Source of the DNA: CAKMZU01 sp965248335
GTDB taxonomy: Bacteria > Pseudomonadota > Gammaproteobacteria > Pseudomonadales > DT-91
Direction: 5' to 3'
Assembly (NCBI GenBank): GCA_965248335.1
Contig: CBDFIY010000003.1
Coordinates: 2,356,001-2,420,000, forward strand
Length of the DNA stretch: 64,000 nt
Part shown: one piece after another, positions 27,901 through 38,200 of the stretch
Numbering within the stretch: position 1 is the stretch's first letter
How the letters are laid out: each line of letters starts with the position of its first letter
Notes under the pieces: model-generated
Seen by the model: the letters and a program-made list of their open reading frames with translations, nothing else
What the model was told of the DNA's origin: nothing
Database searches by the model: none
Translations under genes and position numbers: made by a program

Positions 27901-30900
27901 TATCGCTAAAACTGAAATCTGAAGCATCAAAGGTATAGCTGCCATCTTCACTCACATTCAACCTAAAATCTTCGGCAGAAGGTGCATCATTGACAGGAAG
28001 TACATCGAAGGTAATTGTGTTTGGCTGAGCACTATTCACCAAACCATCATTCACTTTAAAGGCAAAACTGTCATAAGCTGTGCCATTAGCATTTACCGCC
28101 GGTGCAAAGACTAAATTAGCGATGTCACTTGCATCAATGGCCTGCCCCACAGTGATCACGTTGCCATTCATCGACAAACTGCCATTAATCGGCAATGATT
28201 CGATGTTAATCGTTGAGAGGCTATGTTGATCAATATCGTTATAGCCAAAATCACCCGCGCTAAACACATGCTCGCTATCTTCGTTAAGGGTAATTTTATT
28301 ATTGGATGCTGTTGGCGCATCATTGATAGAAACAACATCAAAGCTGATTTGATGGGTGGTTTCACTATTAAGCGTGCCATCGTTTACTTGAAAGCTAAAA
28401 CTGTCGTAATTAGTGCCGTACGCGTTCGCTACAGGCGTAAAGACTAAATGACCCAGGTCGGCAATCGAAATAGCATCACCCGCACCGACAGCACTGCCGT
28501 TTAACTGCAAACTGCCATTTGTGGTGAGTGTATCAATGACTACCGTGGTGAGTGTATCCGGGTCAACATCATTGAAACCAAAATCCAGCATCGTAAATGT
28601 ATAGTGGCCATCCTCGTTAACCGGCAATACTTTGTTGACGGTTGTGGGCGCATCATTGAGCGGTGTCACATCAAAGGTAATCTGGTTAGCCGGTGCGCTA
28701 TCAACAAGGCCATCATTCACCTTAAACAAAAAGCTGTCGTAGGTATCGCCATTCTCATCCGCGATGGGGGTGAAGACGAGGTTGCTAATATCGGCAGCGG
28801 TAATCACTTGCCCCGCCGAAACCGCACTGCCATTTAGCGCAAGGCTGCCCGAAACGGGCAATGATTCAATGACAACAGCACTCATGGCATGCAAATCAAT
28901 ATCGTTATAGCCAAAATCAACGGGGGTAAAGGTGTGTGTACTATCTTCATCGAGCAAAAATCGCTGACTCATGGCTGTGGGAGCATCATTTACAGACATG
29001 ACATCAAAAGTAATTTGATAGGCCTGTGCGCTGTTTAATGCACCATCGTTCACCGTAAAATTCAGGCTGTCGTAATTCGCACCATTAGCATGTGCAACCG
29101 GTGTAAAAATAAGGTGACCTAAGTCCAGCGTATCGATCGTTTGCTCCGCGGTAACCTCATTGCCATGTAAGGTTAACGCGCCATTCGTTGGCAAAACACT
29201 GATAGTCACTGAATCCATTGGCATGGATTCGATATCATGATAACCAAAATCAGCGGTATGAAAGGTATGATAGCTGTCTTCATCAAGACTCAGGCGCTTG
29301 TCTTCGGCTGTTGGCACATCATTCACAGGCTGCACATCAATATCGATGTGATAAGTGGCCATGCTATCAACCAGCCCATCATTCACAGTAAACATCAACT
29401 GATCATAACCTGTACCATTCGCATGCGGCATGGGCGTGAATATCAAACTATCAATATCGCTGGCCGCAATACGCTGACCTACCTCTACCGCGCCGCCATT
29501 AAGTGTTAAGTTGCCTTGTGTTGGTAAAACATCAATCAGCACCGAGTCAAATGCATCACTATCGATATCCGTGTAACCAAAATCAGCGGCGGCAAAGGTA
29601 TAGGTGCTGTCTTCGTTTAAGCTCAACGTGTTATTGGCTGCTGTCGGTGCATCATTGACAGAAACCACGTTAAAGGTGATTTGATTGGCTGTAACACTAT
29701 TCAGCTCACCATCATTTACGGTAAACCCTAAGCTATCGTAGGCATCTCCGTGTGCATGCGCGCTCGGGGTAAAAACCAAATGCCCGATAGCCAACACATC
29801 AATCACTTGCCCTTGTGTTGCCAAGGCACCTTGAAACGTAAGCGTTCCATTTGTCGGCAGCGCAGTGATTTCAATACTCTTCAGCGCATCCTTATCGATA
29901 TCATGATAACCAAAATCACCCAAGGTAAAGGTATGGCTTGTATCTTCATTAATGGTGAAGGTCTTGTCTTTCGCTGTCGGTGCATCATTCACTGGCGTAA
30001 CATCAAAAGACATTTTGTAGCTTGATGCACTGTAGGCTAAACCATCATCCACTTTAAATGAGAAACTGGTGTAGCTATTGCCATTGCCATGCAAAGCGGG
30101 CATAAATGTGAGTTGCCCAATATCGGCGGCAGCGATACTCTGCCCAGCGCTAACGGCTGTACCATTTAACGTTAGCACCCCTTTGGACGGTAATGCTTTA
30201 ATCATAACGGCGGCGAAAGGATCTGAATCAATATCGTGATAACTAAAATCCGCGGCGCTTAGCTGAATCGTCGTATCTTCATCCAGTGTCAGTCGGTTGC
30301 TTGCCCCTGTCGGTGCATCATTGACACCTTTAACACTGACGGTAATCAGGTGTTCTGTTTCATCAAGACTTTTTATAATAAATTCGTCGGTAACGATGAT
30401 ATCTTCGCCCAAAGCCTGAATATTGGCTTGATGGTTATCCGCGCGATAGCGCCAAAATCCGGCTGCATCGATGGCTAACTCACCGTAGGTGTTCATTTCG
30501 CTTGAAACGATAAATGCACTTTGGTCGATATCGATGTCGAGTACATCTAATTTGGCTTTTATTGTTAGCTGAGAAGCGTCTTCTTCCACAACGCTACCTG
30601 TATCCACACCCGTAATCAACGCGGGGGTATTGGGATCAATCTGGCGAAAACCTTGCAACTCATCATCCCAGAAGTAAGCAATGGCAATGCCTTCGCCGGC
30701 AAAAATGAGATCATTCACCACACCATCGCCATCTAAATCGGTGGTTGTCAGCGCATAACCTTGTGGGATCTCATCCTGTAAATTACCGTCTTTATCATGC
30801 AGTAACCCCATGAAGGATGTTTTTTCGTAACTGCCGTCGTCTTTCTGCGCAAAAACAATATGATCTTCGATCGTTGTACGTGTATAAAAATCAATGCGCC

Positions 30901-33900
30901 CATCGCCATTAAAATCACCCGCTGCCATGTCGCGAATACTGGCCCAGTTACCTTCCATAAGCTGGCTGATATCACGAACATCGGCGAACTGATTGCTGGC
31001 ATGGGTGAAGCTGCCGTCCTGTTCAATATGCAGCACCATCCAAGGCTTAACACCGTAGCTGGGTGATAAGATAATCTCTTCTTGCCCATCGCCATCCAGA
31101 TCGGACACTGTCATCTCTGCTAAATAATTATCTTCTATAACGAAGCTTGATGTTGGCGACTCGTCAAAAATACCGTCTGCGCCCTGCTTGTAATAGCTCA
31201 GCAAATTACCTTCAACGGCAAGAAGATCAACAAAACTATCGCCACTCACATCCAGAAACACATGGCTGTCTGATTCGCTCGCAGGCCGAGGCATCGTCAC
31301 TTTATGATAAACAATGGTTTCTTGTATGCCATCAAAGCCTTTTTGTCCGAGCCAAAGCGCAGCCTCGCCATCATTAAGCAAGATATCCATAAAGCCATCT
31401 TGATTGAGATCAGCAGAAACCAACGTATCCACATAACCGGCTTTACTTGCAGCAAAAAAGTCATTCAATCCGCTAAAGAGATATTTCGCTGTGTAATAAG
31501 GCGGATCAAGGGGTGAGGATGTCATGGTGGCTGGCAATGTTTGGTCAGCATCCGCCACAGCCGAGTAGGCCCAGCCGCCACCAAGATATTCGGGATCGGT
31601 TAAATCAATACCGGCTGTACCGCTAACGCCCTGCTGACTATCCCAAGCTCTAAAACCAATGAGATTCCCACCGTCAAGATCGTGCATCGCATAAATGTGC
31701 GCTGAAGCATCCAGTAAAATACCGTTACTGGCAGACGCCTCTGACAAATCTTGCCAGCTAGCACCTTCGTCAACACTGTAATACATGCCTTCAACAGCTT
31801 GAAACACCACCATGCCTGGGCTGCCTTTATCCACATCATGGATATTAATCAACAGGTCGCCAGCGGCAATGCTGCCTTCAACAGAACCCGCAACAGGTTG
31901 TGTTGGCATCCATGATTGCTGAATAACCGGTGTAACCAAAATATCGAGTGTGGGTGCATAGTTATCGGTATGCCCATGCACCGTCACCGTGACGGTACTT
32001 TGGCTGCCGTCTGTGGCTGTGACAGCAAACACCTCTTGGATTTGCCTGTCATCGTGCAAGCGTTCAAGGGCTTCTGTGGCATTATTCAGTTGATAGGTCC
32101 AAGCCCCTGTTGCCGACAAGGTAAAGGTACCGTATTCGCCTTCTGTCGTTTGTGCTATCGGCGCTTCTCCGGAATCAACGTCTGACACAATTAACGTGCC
32201 TGAAGTGGTATCTATCGCCGCATCTTCAGTCACGCTACCGGTTAAATCACCGCCAAAAACAGAGGTATCATTGATACCATTCACTCGAAGGTATACAGCG
32301 GATTCAGTCACAGCGCCGGCTATATCCGTAACGGTATAATTCACGTTAACAAATGTATGCCCGCCTTCGGGTAAATGATCAAAATACCCGGATGCATCAA
32401 ACACCAGTTGGTTATTAACAATACTGACTGCGCCAGAATCAGCCAACGTAGCACCTGCCTCATCAACAACCACAGCGCTTTTCAGGCTGATAATATCATC
32501 AGGATCAATATCCCTGTCATTGGCTAACACATCGAATGAGGCCGCAACATCTTCAGTGGTATCAAGCGTAATTTGATGTGTTGACGGGTAAAACTGTACC
32601 TGATCGAGCACCAAATAATCGCCGCCCTGATTCTCGGTGACGGCCAGTTTAAAAAATTGATAGCCAACAGGCTTTAATAAGACGAAAGATTGAACGGTAT
32701 GCGAGGCAAATCCTTCTACTTGCGTTTGCGTATCAATGACAGTGAAATCAATGCCGTCATTACTGCCGAGTAACTGCCAAGATTTTGGTGCGTAAAGTGG
32801 GTTTTCGCCGCCACTCATTTCATAGCGATAAATGGTGGTTCCCCGGCCTAAATCAACCTGTATCCAGCCTGTTGTTTCAGATGACACCCAACGCCCTGTA
32901 TCCGCTGCCTCATCACCCTGCACACCATCAAAAGCTTGAAACGGAGATACTGAAAAACCCGCCGAAGGGCTGGATGTCACACGGATACCTTGCTCCTCAT
33001 CCGATTGAAGCGCAGGGATAAGCGGCGTGGGTAAATAGCCATCCGCCTTGGCAACAGGTGCATCATTGGTATTGGAGACTTTCACCAAGGTGGTAAAGGT
33101 CATTTCCGTTTTGCCATCACTGACAGTCACCCGCAAAGGTAAGGCATCACCAATAAGGTCTGCCGTTGGCGTGAAGATCCAGCTATTCTCGTCACCCTTA
33201 ACCACCGTGCCGTATTCGGCCTCAACGCTCACTCCCACAAGAGTGACCTCTGCCGAATCAATATCATTCACCAAGGCGAGCAAAGCGGATTCTGTCAAGG
33301 TAAACGCCTCATCTTCAAGCGTTTCACCGATAAGTGTTTCTAAAGTATTAGGTGCATCGTTAACCGCTCGTACATGAAACTGAAGCTGCTGCTCGGGGCT
33401 GCTGACCAAACCATCGCTCACACTGAATACCAGATACCCATAATCCAAGCGTGAATCATTCGCGACAGGGGCATAAGTCAAGTGTGGAATATCTCGGGCG
33501 GCGATGATTTGCCCGGTGACGACATCCTCACCCGCAAGGTGAATAAGGCCAGTTTTAGGCAGTGTAATTAATTGAATCGATTGTAAAGCATCATTCTCGT
33601 TACCGTCGTTAAAGGTAAAATCATTCAAGCTAAACGTATGTGGCGAATCCTCATCAACATAGATTTCTTGCGAGGCGGAAAGCGGCACTGCATTTGTGGG
33701 CGTAGCGAGCAAAAGCACGCGGTCGATAACCGAAAGTCCGGTATCCGTGAACGAATCACCCAGGAATTCCTGTCCGTCCACAAGCTGCTGCACCACAGCA
33801 CCTGTTGCAACCAAAAAGCCATTTTCCATGCGCAAGCCGTCAGTGAGGCTGCTGACCACGTCATCAGTGCTCTTATCATGCTTTTCTTCAAGCGCCGAAA

Positions 33901-35086
33901 TAACCGCCAGTACCGCCCCGCCTTCATTGCCTTTTAGCGGATACCCTGATTGGTCGATCGTTGACTCAATGTTGTAAGCCGTGACATCAACTTCACTGCC
34001 TAAAAAGGTTTTGGCCACTTGTTGGTTAATGTTGAGCAACTGCTCATTCGTCAATTGCTCACCTGATTTCAAGGCTTCGACCGAGGCAATATCAACAGCC
34101 AGTGTGGTTAGGGGGTTAATATGCGCAATATTGGTTTTTCCATGCTCGATAACCGCCCATGTACGCAATAAACTGCTTAATCCTTTCGGGCTGCCTGTCG
34201 ATTCATCCATGTAATCGGGTGATGCCGTTTCATCCAACACTAAAAGTTTTATTTGCTGGTGATATTTATCAACAATAACGCGGTAATGGCCGTTTTCATC
34301 GATATCCACGATGGAAAGCAATTGCCCATGGGTAGACATGACTTGCACGCTCAGGCCGTGATTTGCAATCACAGGCCCGAGCGCGACAACACCCTCTACC
34401 GCTATATATTCTGAATTCTCTGATAGCTCAAGTGACTCAGAAATCGCCTCGAGATCCGTTTCTTCTTCGTTGGATTTTTTTTGTCTGTCGAGATAAATGC
34501 GCCTGCCAACCAAGCCTGCAGCGGATGCACCAAGGATAGCGCCTGCCGCTCGCCCTAAACCAAAACTTTCTTCGTCGGCATGGGCTGTAGATTCCTTCTC
34601 CTCTGCTTTCTTACCCCCACTATCACTATCACTCTCGAAGGTATCAAACGCATAAAAGTGATCAGTCAAATAGTTTTCATCAGGGCCTGCGAGTGCGTTT
34701 TTATCGGTATAAAAATAAATTAATGACGAGCCATCTTCGAGTGTTTTAACGGGGTTCGCGTGACTTGTAACAATAAAATTATCATCGTCAGGATGGCCGA
34801 ATTTAATACTGCTCGACGGCAAAGAAGTAAGGAAAAAATCTTCGATAATAATTTGTTTTGTATCACTCGTTCTTGCGCAATCCAAAATCAAATCATTGTT
34901 AACTTTTCTGACAACAATGTTTTGCGCAAGCTTTAATCCACCTGGGGTTTCAACCATCAGCTTAAACTTACTGCCTTCTGCACCAACGTGAAAAACTGAA
35001 ACAGACTCAGACACATCGAACGATTTCTGATTATTTTTTATTAATTTAATTTTTCCTGAAGATAAAAGCGAATCATTTTTCTTCAT
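21902..35086 (-). CDS. Giant Bap/BapA-type surface protein, 4394 residues
   Basis: Probable cell-surface adhesin. Order by residue: prefix-like domain (1-110); Gly/Ala-rich segment GLGRAAGAILGASAAGLVG (about 175-195); a carboxypeptidase-regulatory-like and helical region (220-480, with INPLTTLA); cadherin-like domains; an F5/8 type C domain (about 695-835, WIQVDLGRGTTIYRYEMSGG); a VCBS repeat (about 940-1040); FG-GAP units with calcium loops such as DLDGDGQEE and DFNGDGRID (about 1200-1480); 14 tandem cadherin-like domains of about 110 residues (1590-3145); a LamG domain (about 3440-3615); a GATase1-like module (about 3915-4160); and a C-terminal domain with the EF-hand-like loop DRNQDNEISDKD. 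There are no RTX nonapeptides. Type I secretion is the usual route for such proteins, but no transporter is in the window. The paralogue lies 173 bp upstream. Confidence 0.9.
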   Translation of the reverse strand: MKKNDSLLSSGKIKLIKNNQKSFDVSESVSVFHVGAEGSKFKLMVETPGGLKLAQNIVVRKVNNDLILDCARTSDTKQIIIEDFFLTSLPSSSIKFGHPDDDNFIVTSHANPVKTLEDGSSLIYFYTDKNALAGPDENYLTDHFYAFDTFESDSDSGGKKAEEKESTAHADEESFGLGRAAGAILGASAAGLVGRRIYLDRQKKSNEEETDLEAISESLELSENSEYIAVEGVVALGPVIANHGLSVQVMSTHGQLLSIVDIDENGHYRVIVDKYHQQIKLLVLDETASPDYMDESTGSPKGLSSLLRTWAVIEHGKTNIAHINPLTTLAVDIASVEALKSGEQLTNEQLLNINQQVAKTFLGSEVDVTAYNIESTIDQSGYPLKGNEGGAVLAVISALEEKHDKSTDDVVSSLTDGLRMENGFLVATGAVVQQLVDGQEFLGDSFTDTGLSVIDRVLLLATPTNAVPLSASQEIYVDEDSPHTFSLNDFTFNDGNENDALQSIQLITLPKTGLIHLAGEDVVTGQIIAARDIPHLTYAPVANDSRLDYGYLVFSVSDGLVSSPEQQLQFHVRAVNDAPNTLETLIGETLEDEAFTLTESALLALVNDIDSAEVTLVGVSVEAEYGTVVKGDENSWIFTPTADLIGDALPLRVTVSDGKTEMTFTTLVKVSNTNDAPVAKADGYLPTPLIPALQSDEEQGIRVTSSPSAGFSVSPFQAFDGVQGDEAADTGRWVSSETTGWIQVDLGRGTTIYRYEMSGGENPLYAPKSWQLLGSNDGIDFTVIDTQTQVEGFASHTVQSFVLLKPVGYQFFKLAVTENQGGDYLVLDQVQFYPSTHQITLDTTEDVAASFDVLANDRDIDPDDIISLKSAVVVDEAGATLADSGAVSIVNNQLVFDASGYFDHLPEGGHTFVNVNYTVTDIAGAVTESAVYLRVNGINDTSVFGGDLTGSVTEDAAIDTTSGTLIVSDVDSGEAPIAQTTEGEYGTFTLSATGAWTYQLNNATEALERLHDDRQIQEVFAVTATDGSQSTVTVTVHGHTDNYAPTLDILVTPVIQQSWMPTQPVAGSVEGSIAAGDLLINIHDVDKGSPGMVVFQAVEGMYYSVDEGASWQDLSEASASNGILLDASAHIYAMHDLDGGNLIGFRAWDSQQGVSGTAGIDLTDPEYLGGGWAYSAVADADQTLPATMTSSPLDPPYYTAKYLFSGLNDFFAASKAGYVDTLVSADLNQDGFMDILLNDGEAALWLGQKGFDGIQETIVYHKVTMPRPASESDSHVFLDVSGDSFVDLLAVEGNLLSYYKQGADGIFDESPTSSFVIEDNYLAEMTVSDLDGDGQEEIILSPSYGVKPWMVLHIEQDGSFTHASNQFADVRDISQLMEGNWASIRDMAAGDFNGDGRIDFYTRTTIEDHIVFAQKDDGSYEKTSFMGLLHDKDGNLQDEIPQGYALTTTDLDGDGVVNDLIFAGEGIAIAYFWDDELQGFRQIDPNTPALITGVDTGSVVEEDASQLTIKAKLDVLDIDIDQSAFIVSSEMNTYGELAIDAAGFWRYRADNHQANIQALGEDIIVTDEFIIKSLDETEHLITVSVKGVNDAPTGASNRLTLDEDTTIQLSAADFSYHDIDSDPFAAVMIKALPSKGVLTLNGTAVSAGQSIAAADIGQLTFMPALHGNGNSYTSFSFKVDDGLAYSASSYKMSFDVTPVNDAPTAKDKTFTINEDTSHTFTLGDFGYHDIDKDALKSIEITALPTNGTLTFQGALATQGQVIDVLAIGHLVFTPSAHAHGDAYDSLGFTVNDGELNSVTANQITFNVVSVNDAPTAANNTLSLNEDSTYTFAAADFGYTDIDSDAFDSVLIDVLPTQGNLTLNGGAVEVGQRIAASDIDSLIFTPMPHANGTGYDQLMFTVNDGLVDSMATYHIDIDVQPVNDVPTAEDKRLSLDEDSYHTFHTADFGYHDIESMPMDSVTISVLPTNGALTLHGNEVTAEQTIDTLDLGHLIFTPVAHANGANYDSLNFTVNDGALNSAQAYQITFDVMSVNDAPTAMSQRFLLDEDSTHTFTPVDFGYNDIDLHAMSAVVIESLPVSGSLALNGSAVSAGQVITAADISNLVFTPIADENGDTYDSFLFKVNDGLVDSAPANQITFDVTPLNDAPTTVNKVLPVNEDGHYTFTMLDFGFNDVDPDTLTTVVIDTLTTNGSLQLNGSAVGAGDAISIADLGHLVFTPVANAYGTNYDSFSFQVNDGTLNSETTHQISFDVVSINDAPTASNNKITLNEDSEHVFSAGDFGYNDIDQHSLSTINIESLPINGSLSMNGNVITVGQAIDASDIANLVFAPAVNANGTAYDSFAFKVNDGLVNSAQPNTITFDVLPVNDAPSAEDFRLNVSEDGSYTFDASDFSFSDIDGDTLSSVVIDQITGSGSLTLNGTTVTAGQSIDLLAFGNLVFTTVANESGTDYANITFRVNDGTENSSMAYQLGIDVVSVNDAPTAMNKTITLDEDASYTFELTDLGYDDKDLDPIATLIIESVPITGSLLFNGSAVSAGQSIAAADVGQLVYAPLANANGDAYDSFRFKVNDGFVNSELANQITFDVTPVNDLPVSIDKTFAINEGDSHAFSVADFGFTDIDGDTLSAIVIESLPANGHLTFSGVAVTVGQSIDTLALSSLVFRPDGSDTGMNYDNFQFKVSDGNDVSASAHKMTFDVMTVNAPPTAANKSISLNEDGNYTFVAADFGYSDTDADPMHALVVESLPARGSLLLNGVAVTAGQSIGSAAIPQLVFSPLANGHGDNYSSFRFKVSDGTVNSTLANQITFDVTAVNDTPTAEDNTITFFEDGSHTFTGADFGYHDIDADTMDSLVIEALPLSGSLKLSGAAVSAGQTIDLFDVGNLVFTPAANASGASYDSFSFKVDDGAVNSASVYQMTFDIVPVNDAPTATNNSVTLAEDGIHSFTLADFGYSDTDADAFTAVSIEVLPVNGSLTLNGNAAVVGQSIAAADIPNLAFSPAAHGNGDSYDSLSFKVSDGLVNSLLTNHITFDVTPVNDVPVGNNATVMLEEEGSYHFNASDFGFSDVETADIASIIIVSLPTQGSLTLNGHAVTAGQAIDQLDLDELVFTPAENGNGATYDSFSFKVSDGTVSSDSANQITFHVVGENDAPEITEPVLDRLDFMWGGGGIVDKTADTYYFANDYVMGDSIWVSKTDGAFQKSVKIAVTDNDDGTLNVKALAAKFVDIGVWSGLTGVQKSTYFETQGFDNLLATTDMQSGYAIRDVSINSGLASLGIVGSERGRDVDYPHFHVIENAAAGTVIADLSAVDVDGDTLTYTLLDDAEGRFTIDAGTGVIRSADMSLLNYEDYQTYTVSVQVSDGIAVDVENYQVSVDHYISSNVVMHAYPLHELTENKFIYDPEGISDISITQPVYGEVRLIDEVHSFALDSDASDKEGNIAIIDGGVVVSEGSAQFDGTGMIVIAEGASAKDMLPSEAITVSSWVKVDANSGANVGLVGLIQDNGSYEQGWLLGHNGDKFYFALSSESTNDLIYLSAPSTLTIEQGRWYHVSGTYDGSEMKLFVDGAEVANNTAQAGAIAYPDDDTTVFQIGAFKDENEDRRFEGELKDVRIYDQSLIAEDMSSVMNDTALNNFYFKPLDDFDDLNINDSRDASFTYTSEKETGGSQTSHVTLTVAHNFPAYPKSIDLGNINEDTQRDITQQQLLSGATDPEGDFLRVVNVSTHNAGQGSVANNGDETFTYIPSTHFYGENVRLNYQVQEYKEVTSLDFSNGLEEGWTSVGYEVSTSGGGLGTSPDGSPILELDHAGLQDSLSYSVETRGQDTIVRLGVKGRTETDHIEVIWDGTTIQTIDPTGAWQNIEIILPATSASTSTLVLQEVASQNDSSGPLISNVSVSSAIVNLTSNSAYVDVNPVNDRPILLAPAQEQSVVYIGSNSNIQVSVLGGKTSNYTIGGSSFTHLNAKLNNVNNFGEGSVFGDLDLSVESTTTTVTQDYLDQGNLYFGGATGDSAFSTAELQLLESYVQAGSYLLTTNDHNGADPVSSYFGLPAGPTRNVSSEWQIQDVDHPLVNGDIGLGMDLRGKSVFATGNYSGFSESDLLVNDVVIARDTLNNAPTIVLRQLGSGYILFTGDEGVFRNVSSATQEFDSSDNEDVLAAAILSWALAGASSSVFDWEQGETKILTSEQMSATDVEIDNNDIVFTLSNIQHASLLGATDHGDGSYSFKQEQLTGGEISLAHDNSEIALSYDINVSDGELSSETITGYVKSFKMLDGLSGLPYKLMLNEDGNEMSLLEPSFSGNNTYYVHDRNQDNEISDKDKFSLEELAAYVNEDATINFGGKQLVLPTGDELIEAGFVDQVGGSSSAEQAFWVVDDSVEGGFALTSYLSLDDQQTEGFVVYQVIG

Positions 35087-35280
35087 TTATATTGTCTCTT
35101 TGATCAATTTAAGAACGCAAGTCTTTTAAATATAGCAAGACGCTTAAATTGAACAAGAAACAATCGTTTTGTGATTTTAAAATTTTTACACTTTATATAA
35201 TCACCTGAAAACCACATCACCTAAAAACTATATCACCTAAAAACTATATCACCTGAAAACTATATCACCTGAAAAACGAT
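35087..35280. repeat. 16-bp tandem repeat at the 3' end of the upstream giant gene
   Basis: From 35200 to 35280 the 16-bp unit ATCACCTGAAAACTAT occurs five times with small changes. On the minus strand the first unit is the last codons of the giant gene (Val-Phe-Gln-Val-Ile-stop, stop at 35260-35262), and the others repeat those codons and the stop downstream. 35087-35199, before the next gene's ATG, shows only an AGAGA ribosome-like site. Confidence 0.85.
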
Positions 35281-38200
35281 ATACCCCTCTACCGCCTGTT
35301 CATCAAGTAATGATGAAGTCACCAAGGCATAATTCACCTCACCCCCTTCCGTTTGTGCAACCCAAAATGCCTGATCATTCGTATCTTGTGTGATGAAGCC
35401 CGCATCCACCAGTTCTTCTTCGGTAGCCAGTGCGAGGGTTTTCCCTTCTATCGTGATGGTATGGCCATTTTGCATCAATTCACTCAATAGCTCGGCTGGC
35501 AACATGTCATCCGGTGTTATTGCGCTGTCTTGATTGGCATCCAATACATAATAAAGATGATCGTCATTCTGCGTAGGCTCCAGTAATTGCAAATCTATCG
35601 CTTCATCAGAGAGTGATAAGCTGTAATCACTGCCACTCAACATCATCACCATATATTCTGGACTAATTGTTTGTGTCGTTGAATAAATACCATCTGATAC
35701 ACTCAAATCATAAACGGGAGCACCTCCACCATTATGGGTAAGAGTAACACTACTAGAAACAAGGGCTTGATGAGTAAAGCTGTAGCTTCCATCACCATTA
35801 TCAACTGCCCCTGAAACAGAAACATTTTGAAGGTTGCTAATCATATAGCTCAAGCCCTCAACAGGGACAACATCATCAGTGGCACTAATTATAGAAGATG
35901 TCAGCGTAAAATTTGAGACATTATCATAACCCGACCACCCCCCATATATTGTTGATTTCTCTGCATCAGTAATCACCCAATCCAACATAGAAGCAACGAA
36001 GGCATCCTTCGTTATCGAGGCATCAAATGTCGAGCCTCCTGATACATTCTGCATGATATCCTGATCTCCCATAACCAACACATTACCTTCACCCACTTTT
36101 CTTAATACAATAGTCGGTGCATTATTTTGTGTATCTCGGGCAATGACAACATCATCAGCCTGGAGGTCGCTATTCCTAAAACCTTGGTAATTCGATTGTG
36201 CAGTAATGGTTTTTCCGCGTAAATCAACACCTAATCCCATAGCGCCATTCACCATGGCATGGTCAATATCCTGAATCACCCACTGGCTGCCTACGCTTTG
36301 AACAGCAGGCAATCCGAAATGATTGGCAACGGCATCATAGCTCGACATATCACTCACCGAGACAACATTTCCGCCATTCGTCACGTAGGCTGTTAACGCA
36401 CTCAACTCATCCGATGTCATTGCCGAATCAGCCATGTAACCTGAAAAATACACCGAACCATTCGACAAATAACTGGCATTAACCGTATCTGTGACACCGT
36501 AAATATCGAGGTCGACTTTGGCAATGCTGCCATCACTTCCAAAATTATCGACATTGCCTAGTTTACTACTTATATTTGACCAATAATTATTTATGTGATT
36601 AGTCGCATATACGGTGTAAGGTGTCGAGTTACCGCCCAATAACGTTATACTCGGTAATGGGGAGATGAATTCAGGCGCAAGATCCGTTTCATCGGTACGA
36701 TCTGTGATATTGATCGTATAGGTTTGTGAATCGGTCGCCTCTCCATCACTGGCAACTACCGTCACATCGTGTGACGCCGCAGTCTCATAATCAAGCAAAG
36801 AACGATCAGCCACGCTGACTTGCCCTGTGCTCTCATCAATTGCGAACCGGCCACCTGCATCATCACTTAAACTGTAGGTTACAGTATCCTCTGCATTCTG
36901 GTCAGTAGCGAGGGCAGTCAATATAGTCGACCCATTGGCACTCAATTCCTCAATAGAAAAACCACTTTCAGCTTGGTAAATAGACTCGGCTTCAGTACTT
37001 GTGATTGCCTTATGAAAAACCTTGACATTATCAAGTTCACCGGTGAAATTATGAGCCGCATTACCTGTAGAACCTGCTCCACCAATTGTCATCGGCTGAT
37101 GTATATTCATGTTACCTGCATTATACCCACCACCTAGCACCAAACTCAGATCCTGAGAAATACCATCAATGTACATTTTGTTTTGTGTAATATCGCCATC
37201 AACAAATACAGCGGTGATATGATGCCATTCATTTGCTAACCCAGTAGAGCCTTCGCTTAATTCAAGATCAGCCAATGTTTGCCCATATATTTCTTCTGAA
37301 AAACTATTGAACCCAATCGCACCGCCTTTTATCCAGATATCATACAAGCCAAAACTGATGGGCATAGCATTATCCTGTCCATCCCATTTCATCCAAAAGC
37401 TCACTGTCACCGCATCAGCTTCAGCATCAAGCCCTGTATTAGCGACAGTAATTTCTTGAGCTCCTGTAAAGTGCGCATGCGTACCCACCTTAGAATCACC
37501 TACACCTGTTTGTAATGTACCGATATTTACACCATGTAAACCAGAAATACTTTCAGTAACCTCTGTTGTTGATGTATTAATACCATCTAACTCAAAGTGT
37601 AAGTCGGGAGATAAATCTATATGTTCCGGTGCTTTATTTTCAAGAACCACACTCACCGTATAGCTTTGGCTTGTGGAATTAATGCCATCCGATGCCTCAA
37701 CCGTCAAATTATATTCACTCATAACCGAGTGATCTAGCAAAGAACCATCTGCCACCGTTATAACGCCCGACTGCCCATCAATTGCGAAGCGCCCGCCTAA
37801 GTCATCAACCAAACTATAGGTTATCGAATCGTCCTCAATATCAGAAGCGACCGCTTGTCCGACTAACACACCCGTTGCAGCATTATCACCGACTTGCATG
37901 ACGCCTACTTTTTGTAGGGTAATATCCCAATCACCGGATGCTTTCGATTGATAAATAATCGCAACATCACCTTGTGCTGTTTCAACCATTGCTTGGTTTT
38001 TTTGTCCACTCGTATCACTTTGATTGACACGGAACTCACTGGATATCGCGGTTAGATCGTGATTAAATTGACGGGCAAAAACAGCATCACTCTCAGCATT
38101 GCTTCCGCTCATGTCTGTCCAGCCGACCAACAAATCACCGCTTTCCAATGTTTCCAGCTCAATATAAGCAAAATCTCCGGGCAATGATTTTGCAATAACC

